A stretch of 64,000 nucleotides of DNA from Distichodus sexfasciatus. Lineage: Eukaryota; Chordata; Actinopteri; Characiformes; Distichodontidae. A program made the translations under genes and the position numbers. Below, piece by piece: positions 46,972 through 57,812 of this stretch. Where the stretch lies: the NCBI GenBank assembly GCA_032718565.1, contig JAVGVS010000099.1:370972-434971 (forward strand). Reading direction: 5' to 3'. The notes under the pieces were generated by a model. It was not told the DNA's origin. It made no database searches and saw nothing but the letters and a program-made list of their open reading frames with translations. Each line of letters begins with the position of its first letter. Position 1 is the stretch's first letter.

Positions 46972-49900
46972 TTACACTGGTGAAACAGACAGGTTGTTGG
47001 CCAGCTCGATGAGAGCCAGAGCGCCGTGCAGACGCTCCCTCTGCTCCTGGAGGCGCCGGCGAGCAGCTCCACCTCCACCTCCACCTCCACCTCCTCCTAC
47101 ACCGCCGCTCTTCCCCTCCTCCGACTCCTCCTCTTCCCCTTCATCGGAGGGCAGGAAGTCCATGGGGTCTTGCTGCTCCTGGTCCTCCATAGTGACCTTG
47201 TTCATGGGCTTGCCTTTACTCTGACCGGGGGCGCGCTGCTCTCTCATCTGCCAGTACCTGGAAATGAAATGGCGTTACAGCTTCAGACTTCCCTCAACTT
47301 GACTGCTGTTACAATATTTGCATATATTATGCAAACACTAACTGCACATATTACGGATTGTAATTTTGTGAAACATTATTTCCACGTACTGCTTGACTGG
47401 CTGTTTTTCTCCACTTGACTGTTACAACATTTGCATGTTATTAAACATTATTGTACATTAGAGGTGTGAACCTTCACTGGTCTCACGATTCGATTCAATT
47501 ATTAGGTCAACGATTCCATACGATAAGATGTCTTGATGCATGGCATCAATTTTTCTACATTTCTTCACGCACTGCAATCAGATTGGGCAGCGGGATGTTT
47601 ATTGTAACTTTTTTTTTGTAATACAGTTTCCAGACAATCACCAAGCAATGTCAGGATTTAATTAAGGGGTTTTCAAGTGCTTCTGTCCCAGGCAACTAAG
47701 CTTACTCAGCGTGGGAGGGAGATTTATTTTGTATTACTTTTTAAATATTTGCATTAAATTCATTATTCAGAAAGATGCCTAAATCATCTGGAAATGTTTT
47801 GAAAATTAAAAAAGCAATAGTCTTTTAAAAGGTGATTTCAGTGGTAAAAGTGGATTGCATATCACTAGGGGGAAGCGTAAAAACCTAGTTATTATAATCC
47901 ATTATGGTCTGCCATTGCATGAATGCAGAATCGTCCGCGTCCGCATCAGTAACGCGATTAATTTCAACGCCCCTATTGTACATATACTGGTTGTAGTTCT
48001 CTCCATTTGACTGCTGTTACAATATTTGCATATATTATTAAACCCCTCTCATAGTTAACTTTAGGATTTTCATAGTCAACTGCCGCAGATCATATCCACA
48101 TTCAATGAAAAAAGATAATTCCAGGACCCAAATTGTAGTTTGAATTTCGCATGTAACTATATATTGCAAAGTCTGTTTTTCTACCTCTAGTTTGGAGTTG
48201 AAAATGTAAAGATTTAAATAGTATAACATTATACAATGTAGAATTAAAGAATGTAGAATTTTTGCACAGCCGTGCACACAATAAAATTTGCTCTTCACCG
48301 TTTGTAGATTCTGTTCTTCCCTAAGAAAAAATCTCAAATAAGTAAAAATTGGAAAATGCCAGAATCTTTGCAAAAACTGGTGGGTTTCAAAAATATCTTT
48401 TTAAGAATGGTTGATGAATGAGGGCTATTGAGAATCAAAGGTTTTTTTGCATTCTTAAAAGTCCAAAAACTAATGTTTAATTCATTTAAATAACTAAAAA
48501 TTAAATTTGTTTAAAAATAGGAAATAACATACTTCCTTTCCATATGTTTGCTTTTAATGCATCAGTTAAACAATGTGCAGTAATTGTAATAACGCTTCCG
48601 TTACAACACACCCAGTTCCTTTCTTATTTGTGTTCTAGGCCCCTAAACAGGGCTGAGTACAGTTGTTATTTTCTTACTTTGCTAACCACTCAGCAACAGC
48701 TTTGTTATCAGCCCCCTGGGATTTCCCGAGCTCTCCTGTGGGTTCCTCTCTCTTCAGCCTGGCATACGGGTGCTTGGGACAGTGTCGGTTAGCATGAGTG
48801 AAGCGGCTGCCGCAGCCTGTGGACACAAGTGAAAAAGACACTTGATGGCCTGCTTTTATAGTTGGTTTTTGAAGTACTGTCCTGAAACAATACCACAACT
48901 TTACACTGATACAATTGTAGACAAAATACATTTTTACTGACTGTTTACATGTCACCACAACTCATTTTGTCTTTTTGCCGGCATTGCACTTATAATGGTC
49001 ATAATTACGATCTTAATGATAAATCAGCATGTCGATATTATACATCAATGGCTAATTTATTAACCGGTAATCACATCTATAATGGTCAAAAATGTTATTG
49101 GTGTTGTCACTGGATATGTTGTCCACTAGAAGGCATACTGTAACTCCAGTTGTAACATGTTTTTCTTTTTTTTGTACATTTGACTCCAACGTATATAATA
49201 TGTGGTACTGTTGGGTAAAGTATTAATATGAAGCTTGTTGCGAGGTTATATGTTTCTGAGAGGAGGAGTATAGAAACCTTTATGTACAGGGTTTCTAGTT
49301 AAAACACCAACCACAATGTTTCCTCACCTTTCTCTGAGCAGACAAAGGGCTTCTCGCCGGTGTGGAGCCTCTGATGGGTTTTGAGCTGGCCGCTCTGGAC
49401 AAAAGCCTTCCCGCAGTCCGGAAAGTCACACAAGTAAGGCCTCTCACCTACGACACACATGGGAGTCAGTCATGTTTATCCATTTTTTCTGCTTGTACAG
49501 GTTGTAGCACTTCGGCCGAGTGGGATGTACCTGTGTGTGTGCGTTTGTGTGCCTGTAAGGACTTCTCTCGTGGGAAGACCCGGTTGCAGATGTTGCAGCG
49601 GATGCGGCTGGTGGAGTGCTCGCCCTCGTTGATCAGCTCCCGGACCGTGTCGGCGCGTGGCCGTCCACGACGGATTCCGTCCTTAAAAACACAGGTGGAG
49701 CATTGCACTTTTGAAAAGGTGGGTTTCAATGAAATGCAAAACCATTTTTTAAAAACTCGACAGAGTGATATCAACAACCTAAGATTCATTATGGTCTTGT
49801 TCTTTTAAACAAGACCTGTTATCAGAGTTGTAGAATAGCTAACTAACTTAGCTGAAAGCTTCAGTAGCAAAGCTACTTTTAAACATGGCAAAGTGTTACA

Positions 49901-50245
49901 CTGTTACAAAAATCCTATTTTTCTTGCTTTACAAAGGCAGTATTTTAAGTGTTTTCAACTAACGGGTGTTTCTGATTGGTGCTTAATTCTCTGAGTGGCA
50001 TCTGATAGGCTACCAAAAGAATATGGACTTTCACATTACCTTTAATCTCAGGTTTCACATTTCTAATTCATTTGCTTTAAGAATATCCTTCAGTGCATAT
50101 ATCAAATATTACTAGATAAAATAGCCTTGATGTAGTTTGCAAACTTTTCTCTGTAGTTTGAAGTCTAGCTAACTAATATGTTAAACCAGCGCTAAGCTAC
50201 AAATGTACAAACTACAGAGAAAAGTTAGCAAACTACATCAAGGCT

Positions 50246-50276
<31 letters not shown>

Positions 50277-51553
50277 GCTATATTCTTGAAGCAAATGAAT
50301 TTGGCAAAGATGTTTTTAAAAATGCTTTTCCAACTACAAAATACTTATGAATAAATACTGATCATCCAAACAATACTGGGCATGTTAGAAAGTTGCTAAA
50401 TCTGTATAGGCACTGTCATCAAACGTTTATTTTTTATGAACCAGGTCTGATTTTTTAAATGTGAAAATCATGCATAGGACAATTTTATGAAGTTAGCTGT
50501 TACAGCACTATTATTAAGTTATTATCACATGTTTATTATAGGTCGCTGAGCAAAAGTAAAAGCTAAAGTCATTGAACATGGATCGGGGTATAACAACTAA
50601 CAACGAAAGCAAAAAATGAGTCATGATTTAAAACTCTCTTTTGTAAAAAATCGCGTCTTTGCTGTTCTGTGCCCGAGCGTGAAGCATTACTGGATTTATT
50701 CTAGAACCGTGACGTCCGGTGCTTTTTGGCGCGCAAGTCTGACGTCACGTCGGTGGACAGCTGCTACAGTAGGAAGTGTGGGGTTTAAAATCCATCCCGC
50801 TCCTCCTTAAACGCGGGTCTTTTTATTTTTCTATTTACCTTACATTTCGCCCTTAACATAACACTCGCTTCGCAAGACTGACATTACATTGTGGTTCCTC
50901 ACTCCAAACGTAATGTTTCCGCGAACTTTAATTCATTCCATTGTTATTATAATGTAACTAACAGACTGGAACCGAAAGTGACTGAATATTTGGCATTGTG
51001 CATTGTGCTCAGCACACGAAATGTGACCACAGCATTTGACCCATCGGTGAAGGTGCAGTGGGCAGCCGACATGGACAGGGCCCGGAGAGCTGTGCTTGGG
51101 GATGGTGCCTTGCTCATGAGTACATCAGTGGTACCGTCACCGCTCCGGGACTCGAACCGGGGACCTTCTGATCACCCTAACCGTTACTCTACCAACAGCC
51201 CCCGCTGCTAGAAGAAGTTTTGTCGTTCCTCAAAACGCGCGCGCTTTTAATATTTAAAGTTTTTATTAACTTACCTTTAACTGATCGGGGCAGGAGGTGA
51301 GGTCTGTATCTGCAGCAGGGCCGGTTCGGGTGGGAGACGCGGCGTCTGTCGCCGAGCCCGGGCTCAGGGTGACGTTGTGTGCGTTTTCGCCCCACCGCCA
51401 CGGATACACCATAAAATCGCTAAATCCCGGGCTGGTGGGCATCATCGAGTCCGCCGGTTTGGGTTTTATTGGAGTCGTCTTGATAACGGAGACCAGGACT
51501 CTTTTGGGCGAGTCGTTGCAAAAAATAACTTGAGGACGTTTGCTCTCCGCCAT
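46972..51553 (-). CDS. znf367: Zinc finger protein ZNF367
   Basis: Five exons, read leftwards: 51553-51275, 49681-49531, 49447-49328, 48816-48678, 47257-46972 (975 nt, 324 aa); phases close. Exon 1 encodes the proline-rich N-terminus (MAESKRPQVIFCNDSPKR; VYPWRWGENAHNV). Exon 2 encodes RRGRPRADTVRELINEGE and finger 1 (CNICNRVFPREKSLQAH). Exon 3 encodes finger 2 (CDFPDCGKAFVQSGQLKTH). Exon 4 encodes a finger-like C/H segment (GCGSRFTHANRHCPKH) and LKREEPTGELGKSQGADNK. Exon 5 encodes YWQMREQRAPG, an acidic block, a run of about ten glycines, and RRRLQEQRERLHGALALIEL. This matches human ZNF367 (about 350 aa) block for block. It is a nuclear C2H2 DNA-binding regulator linked to the cell cycle. The promoter carries CCAAT and E2F-like sites. 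The glycine run comes from a (CCA/CCT)n tract and may vary in length. Confidence 0.95.
47459..47975. mobile_element. 'TAGGGGTGTAAC'-type interspersed repeat in znf367 intron 4
   Basis: It begins 'tagaggtgtgaaccttcac', continues 'cacgattcgattcaatt', and ends 'aatttcaacgcccctatt'; the ends mirror each other. Relatives occur at 44190-44350, 57.08-57.17 kb and 61770-62000. Likely a non-autonomous DNA transposon. Confidence 0.6.
47976..48677. other. znf367 intron 4, remainder
   Basis: No coding recognised. An open frame of 111 codons on the minus strand (48038-48373) has no domain. The phrase 'ctgttacaatatttgcatat' occurs at about 47306 and again at about 48011, a short local duplication flanking the repeat at 47459. 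Confidence 0.4.
50124..50244. repeat. Near-perfect hairpin MITE in znf367 intron 1
   Basis: Left arm 50124-50160 (gccttgatgtagtttgcaaa...) and right arm 50208-50244 are reverse complements over about 37 bases with only one or two differences. The loop is 47 bases. A poly-T run of about 22 bases follows at once. Confidence 0.85.
50990..51210 (-). mobile_element. tRNA-derived SINE, reverse, in znf367 intron 1
   Basis: In reverse, the B box GGTTCGAGTCC (about 51148-51158 on plus as 'ggactcgaacc') is preceded by 'gtagagtaacggttagggtg' and followed by 'actcatgagcaaggcacca'. The 3' half has 'catttgacccatcggtgaa' on plus. It is a near full-length member of the family seen at 22285 and 43868, ending about 60 bases from the exon 1 donor. 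Confidence 0.8.
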
Positions 51554-52180
51554 CGTTTCTAAAAGCTATAAAACGTTACGTTTTAAGAGTAAAAAATACA
51601 GGAAGCGGTTAAAAAAAAGTAAGCTAAGTGCTGTATTAACAGTAATAACGGTCTCCGGAAAGAATATCCGCAAATCGCGGAGGAATTTCTAATGCGCCAG
51701 TTTAGCTAGTGTAAAGTCCGGAATTTTTGGATAAATACTGTAATTAAATAGTCATTTCCAGAAAAGAAACGTTAAAAGAAACAAAACGATCTGCTCTGTA
51801 ATCTAAGGTACTTTCCACTGATCTCACTGTCACACTTGCTGCAGCAGCCCGGACTGCACCTTTTCCCGCGTTAGAAATCGCGCCCGAGCGGATTCGTCCA
51901 ATCAGCGGAGGCGATGTTAAACTCCCATTATCACGTGCTCAAGTTCCGACCAACAGCGGAACGTAATAAACTGAAAGAAAAGGCCGCCACCAATGGCCGA
52001 ATTCGTACGACGGCTCGCGCCCCTATTGGACGGAGGGCTTTTTAGCCAATAAATTTTAAACACTTCAGAGCCCGCCGCTTATGAGTGACAAGCGCGGGAG
52101 CCAATCGCAGCGCTCCTGTTCGGCCAGCGGACGAGACGGACTCTCGTTTCCAACGAATGTTTACGTCGGTGCTACTGAGT
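51554..52180 (-). promoter_or_regulatory. znf367 promoter: CpG-rich with CCAAT cluster and E2F-like site
   Basis: Five CCAAT/ATTGG motifs lie at 51898-51902, 51990-51994, 52025-52029 (as ATTGG), 52046-52050 and 52101-52105. TTTTCCCGCG at 51861-51870 matches the E2F consensus. The block is locally CpG-rich and lacks a clear TATA box. This architecture (several CCAAT boxes plus E2F) is typical of genes induced at S/G2 phase. Motifs are seen; regulation is inferred. It could be bidirectional, but no plus-strand gene is recognised beyond it. Confidence 0.65.
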
Positions 52181-54162
52181 TCGCCTCGATTTAAAGGGAA
52201 AGGGGAGGGAGGCGGTCGGAGGTTATGTAATCAAACCGCCAAAAAGACAAAAAGGTCCGACCATTTTTTGGTCATGAAGCTCGAGCAGACACACAACAAA
52301 CGTGTTCGTAAATGTATTCATATAGTCATCTTACACACAAAAAAATCAATTCCTGATTCACTGCCATATTTTGAATGACTATATTGTCTTTAGTTTATTA
52401 TACAAACCTCTAATATAGAAACAATTTATTTAAAAAAACAGACTGACTTTAGTCATCTAATAGCAGGTATTTTTAAAACACGTAACATATTTAACACAAT
52501 TTAAATAACACAACACACAGTAGTATATAGAGTAGATGAAAACCATATTTAAGTAAAAGGAAAGATTCATAAACAGGAAAAATGACATTTAAAAGTTAAG
52601 TCAAGTATCCGCGATGGATTAACGTTATTACTTTGCCCCGAGACTTATCCTAGTATTCCAATTACCTTGTTATTTGGGGTCCAAGCACAAAGTGCTCTGG
52701 AACCCTCTTGTGATTCTTCAGTTTCTTAATTATTATTTTCCTACAAACTGATTGTGCAGCTTGAACCGTAAGTCACAGAAAGCTGAAATTGTCATGCTAA
52801 GTAGGAATGCTGTGCATAGTGGTCAGCCTAAAATTGGTGCTATAGCAAATGAAAACACGTTTTGACCTCTAGGGGCGCTAAAACACTACATAAATGTAAG
52901 TGATGTCATAACAGAGCTTTTGGAATTTACATGAAATTATAGAAAACCACCTAATTCTTATTTGAACATTTTTACAGGTTAGTTTCTTTATAAACACAAT
53001 TTATTGAAGCTGTCATAACACGAGATTTCACTACCATGTCACAAATTTCTATTTCTATCTTTAATTCCTTTTTCTTGTCATTTCACTTTACTGTTCTACG
53101 TTCTAACTCATGTCTTGATATGATTAGTTAAGTGGTTTTATCCTTGTTCATAACCATCAGCAGTGTGTGTCTATGACACACAAACACGGACAGCTGATAA
53201 TTAGCACTGACCCTTTTGTGCTGCTTTTTGCTTGGAACCCATCATTGCCACTGCTATATATAGTACAAATGTAAGGTGTAGGATTTTGCCCTCTAAATTA
53301 CATATATGCCTGCAGGTGATGTCACACCTTTAATATAAATTTCCATTTTTTCTTGTTAATACCAAATTAGGGTGACAAAATATGCATAGAACTGTACATT
53401 ACGCATCATACTCGTAGTAGATAGTGAAAGTTGCTAATATTAAGTGCCCAAGATAATACTTACAGTTACAGTGCATCACTGATATCTTTGTCTTAGTGAA
53501 CTGATTGATATAGTACCAAGAGAACATTGAGAGAACCAAGATAAAGCTTCAGATCTCCATTATTCATCCATTACAATCAGACTACTTTAAGTAGCAACAA
53601 AAACACACAAAACAACTTTGTTAAAGAATTGAGGATTTACTTTAAAAAGACAGTGATGACTCAATTCCTCTCTAGAACAGGGTTTAGTACATGATAATAA
53701 ATGTGCGTAGGAAATTAGAAGCATGACAGGACACACAACTCCTCAAAATAAAAAGTATTTACAGGTACAAATTTACAACAGGTCTCGCAGATCTATCAAT
53801 TATTCACGTATATACAGCTTTCAGCTGCCAAACAGTATTAAACCAAAGTTTCACATTAGTCAACAGATTTAAATCGATCACATGAGTGGCATATTTTAGA
53901 CCAAGTGGCTTACTGAGAACATCATTAGGAATACAGCGAGGGTAGAAATCTCCAATTGTGAAAACATTGCAAAGAAAAAGATTTTGATTATCATAATGCT
54001 AGTATTCCAACATTCTCTTTGCTTATTTCCTTTAGGGATTTTTAAAAAGCCCCCTTTTAAAAAGTCAATAGTAATAATAAAAACAAAACAGTTGAATACT
54101 CAGATGTCACTCTTTCTTCAGCCCCTTCCAGAACAGTTTAACGGAGTGGAGGTGCTCTAGCT
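52181..54162. other. Intergenic, znf367 to cdc14b
   Basis: No recognised exon on either strand. From 52668 the sequence 'tatttggggtccaagcac' and 'gacctctaggggcgctaaaa' belongs to a dispersed fish repeat. A reversed partner occurs near 55690-56000 ('agcaccccctaatggtca', 'gatgtcataagtgcc'). In human, HABP4 lies in the equivalent gap; nothing resembling it is seen here. Confidence 0.45.
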
Positions 54163-57100
54163 TTAGGGATGGCATGACTGTGAGGAGACAAAAAGGACTG
54201 GATTAACACAAAACTCACATTATAGAAGAACTACCACTTTGAACCAGTGACTGAAGAGAAAGAGAAGTAGAAGGTATGGGAAGTGAAAGAGAAAAGACCA
54301 AATACCATAGTCTTGAGAAATGCATTGATTGTAAAGAGTGGAGAGTTTTCTTTCTTCGGGAGCCTGCTCGTCTGTTAGGAAGGTTGTTAAGAGTGAAGAA
54401 AAAAGACAGAACATGCCTGTTAGAACTGGAATGATAATTAGAAAATCAGACTTGTTGAGAGCAAGGCTGCAGTTTGCATCACAAGGCATATAAAGGCTCC
54501 CAGGTCAGAAAGCAAGCAGCAAGGGTGGGGAAATCACTATTGTGAGTCCTCTTTACTAGCTTGAAAGAGAAATTAAGGATGCATGATATTTGGGGGAAAA
54601 ATACAGAAGCATAAATAGTCCCTTTTTAAACAAACCTCTCTATGGGTGGAGTCTGCATTACCACAAAAAAAGGCAAGAGATCTTTTTAAGCAGAAGTGTG
54701 AACCATTTTTTCAGGAACTATTATCCAAAATCCCTTAATTTTGAGGAAATTATATCAAAAACATTTCTCCCATCGATCTTGGACAACTCTGAGGGTGATT
54801 ATGCTTTGACCAAATTCTTAACATGCAGGCTTATGATTTTGGGAATATTTTATCAAATCCTGGTCCTGACACTTTTTGTCCACTTAAGTATGTTTATTTT
54901 ACTTAACCTTTTAGGAGTAGTTTAAAGCAGTTTTGAGAGAATTTTGAAGGTGATGATTTAAAAAAAAACTGAGGCTTACATTTTTTGATTAATTTCACTT
55001 GATATTTTAAGAGAACACACACAAAATTGTGCTGACTGCGCAGAGCAGTTAAAGCAAGGCGAGATGAAGTTGTGCCCATTGGGAGTCATGCAAGAAGAGT
55101 AGAGAGCTTGAAAAAATGAAAAAAAAGAGGTTTGGGATCTTAAGCTCACAAACTTACTAAAGGGAGGAGGCTCAGGCCATTGGCGTATTGCTGGGTTGAA
55201 GTTGGGAGGGAAGAAGCGAGCTGCTCACTCTTGACCGGACTTATGCGCTTTACGTTTGCCTGCTTTGCCGTATTATCAGTAGCCATAGGGCCTGGATAAA
55301 CTTCACACAACTCATGGCTCTGTTCACTGGCCATTGCATGCAAGTTGCCTAAAGACCTGGCGAGCCTGGAATGTAATAATGGGCTGTCAAAGGGAAGGGG
55401 GAATAGATCATTTGCACGAAGAAACAAGGGCAAAAAAACCCACCCCTGCTAGTTTTAACACGTTGAAATAATTATTCACCGCAATAACAGGCAGGCGCTT
55501 TGATCATGGCAAAAACACTAACCTGCTACTTCTGCTGGCTCCGAGTGAGTTTCTGGTTCTTTTCCGAACGTCCAGGTTATCAGAGCGATTTGGAGATTTG
55601 GCTGATTTACATCCTTGTGCGCTTGATTGAAGAATGATTCTGCAATGAAGGAAAAGAGAGGATTGGAGCAAACACACAGAAAACCATACAAATAAAGCCG
55701 CAATCGGCAATAAGTGGGGCCCAAGCATAAGTAACAATAAGCAGCACTATAGCAGCTGATGCAGTAAGCGTCAAAGAAAGCAGTCAGAGAGTCAGAAGTC
55801 TTAAGTAGCAAAATAAAAAAGCAGTAACAGTGTTTTAGTAACAGTAACAGTGTTTATATAAGAATTGGGTGGTTTTCTATAATTTAATGTCAATTATAAA
55901 AGCTCTGTTATGACACCACAGAAATGTATGTGATGTCATAAGTGCCATTTAGCACCCCCTAATGGTCAAAATGCTTCTTCCTTTACTATGAGAAACCCAT
56001 ACATTTTGTATGAGAAAATTCTAATAATAATAAAAAAATAATAATAAAGAAACAAAACAATTACAAGAGGTGAAAAAAAAAAAAAATCAGGAAAAAAGGG
56101 TAAGACAGAAAAAAAACAAAACTGTACTGTATATGAAAAAGACAAAAATGCAGGCCTTTCACGATTAGGATTTACCTTAACGAGTGAGTTGCAGACCTGG
56201 TGTGAATTTTATTCTCCTCTAACCTGCGGCAAAAAAATGTCAATAGATGAGGAAAGAGAGGTGCAAGCAAGGAAAACAAAAAGTGACAAATCCAGTTGTG
56301 CAGGTCCACATTCAAGCTGCGACTTTATGATTCGGGATGCTTCCCAGAAAATCTCACCATCAACCTCCTTAAATCAAAAGAAGAGTGCTACAGGTAGAGC
56401 AATTCTTCAAATTCAGGGTTTCCAAAATGTGGAACATTCAAGTGCATGCAGTTTTATAAAATCCAAATCTGGAGGTTTTCCATTCTGTAGCCTTATTCTC
56501 ACGAGAGTGGCCTCCAAATGGCTCCAAAGATAAATTTTCAGACAGAGTCATTTTGCAAAAGCGATCCAGCATCAAATAGAATTTGCATTACAGTGATGAG
56601 CCATGCATAGACATGAGAACTAAAACGCTCTTAAAGGACCCCCCCCCCGTCAGGTTGGAAAAGGAGTGGGCATAAAAAAACAAAACAAACATCGTTACAA
56701 TACGTGAGCACACTTACAGCATTCCAAGTCCAGAGAGGAGTTAGCGGAAGGTAGGAACGGGGGTGGGGTGCGGGAGAGATCGCTTACGATCCCAATGCGT
56801 CTACACAGTGGAAGCCAAAAAACAGCCACCACAGGACAAGGCTACAAAGTGAAGGAACCAGCATAGCTACCAGCCATCTAGACACGGGGACATTTTGAAA
56901 ATGAGAAAAACAAGGAAAGAGAGACAAACAAGACATCTAGACAACAGACTTGAGTCGTCTTCCCTCCTTCCCTATTACACACTAGATCATGCCAAAGATA
57001 CGATCTGATGTTGTTTCAATGGACGACGATACGACGTCCGCCGATACCGCAAAGGAGCCAACATTCGATATTCCTGAGCTCAATCAGACATTCAAATGAG

Positions 57101-57769
57101 AACGCTATGGGCTCTACGATCACTGAATCGATGTATCATCGATATCGATCGAAGTATCGTTACACCCCTACCAAAGAGGAAGGAGTTTTAGGCCAAGAGG
57201 TCGTGGGTTCTGGAGCTAGACTCTTAACTCCAAATTGCTCCAGGGAGACTGTTCCTGAAATTAAGAAAATGGATAAGAGCATCTGCTGAGTGCCTTCAAC
57301 GTAAAATGTAGAAGTTAGATCCGCCTATAACTTTTGAAGTCTGAGATCTGATTCTACGGCTGTTACTGACAAGCCAAACCTTAAGCAAGTTTTTAGCAGA
57401 CGCTCTTACAGGGACTGTGTCCCTGGAGCAACCTGGGGTTGGGGTCTTTCTCAGGGACCCGACGGTGGTGCCTGGGATTCGAACCAGCAGTGTTATGATC
57501 ACCACTTAAGATTACTCTGCTGCCACCACCGCCCCTAAAATTTCTAAATAGTGTGCAATATTCATTTTAATTAATATCGATATGATCCAGTGTGCTTGGT
57601 TTAAGGAGGGAAAAGGGGCACTGCCACATGCTGTCCTCAGGCACATAACCAGGGCCATGCATTCATGTTAATGACATCCATCATGCAAAGGGAAACTGAA
57701 GTTTGAGCATTCTTACAAAGTGCCACACAACATACATCATACGGTTAGTACGTCAGATATTGAGCCGTT

Positions 57770-57812
<43 letters not shown>

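Noticed and set aside
46904..47418. Long plus-strand frames opposite znf367 exon 5
   Set aside because: Shadows of the real minus-strand coding exon; composition follows from its glycine and glutamate codons.
54220..54489. An 89-codon minus-strand frame with hydrophobic stretches, considered as a membrane-anchored cdc14b tail
   Set aside because: It is not in the frame required by the upstream exon phase and has no acceptor at its start; only the inner 66-base stretch in the correct frame was kept, as tentative.
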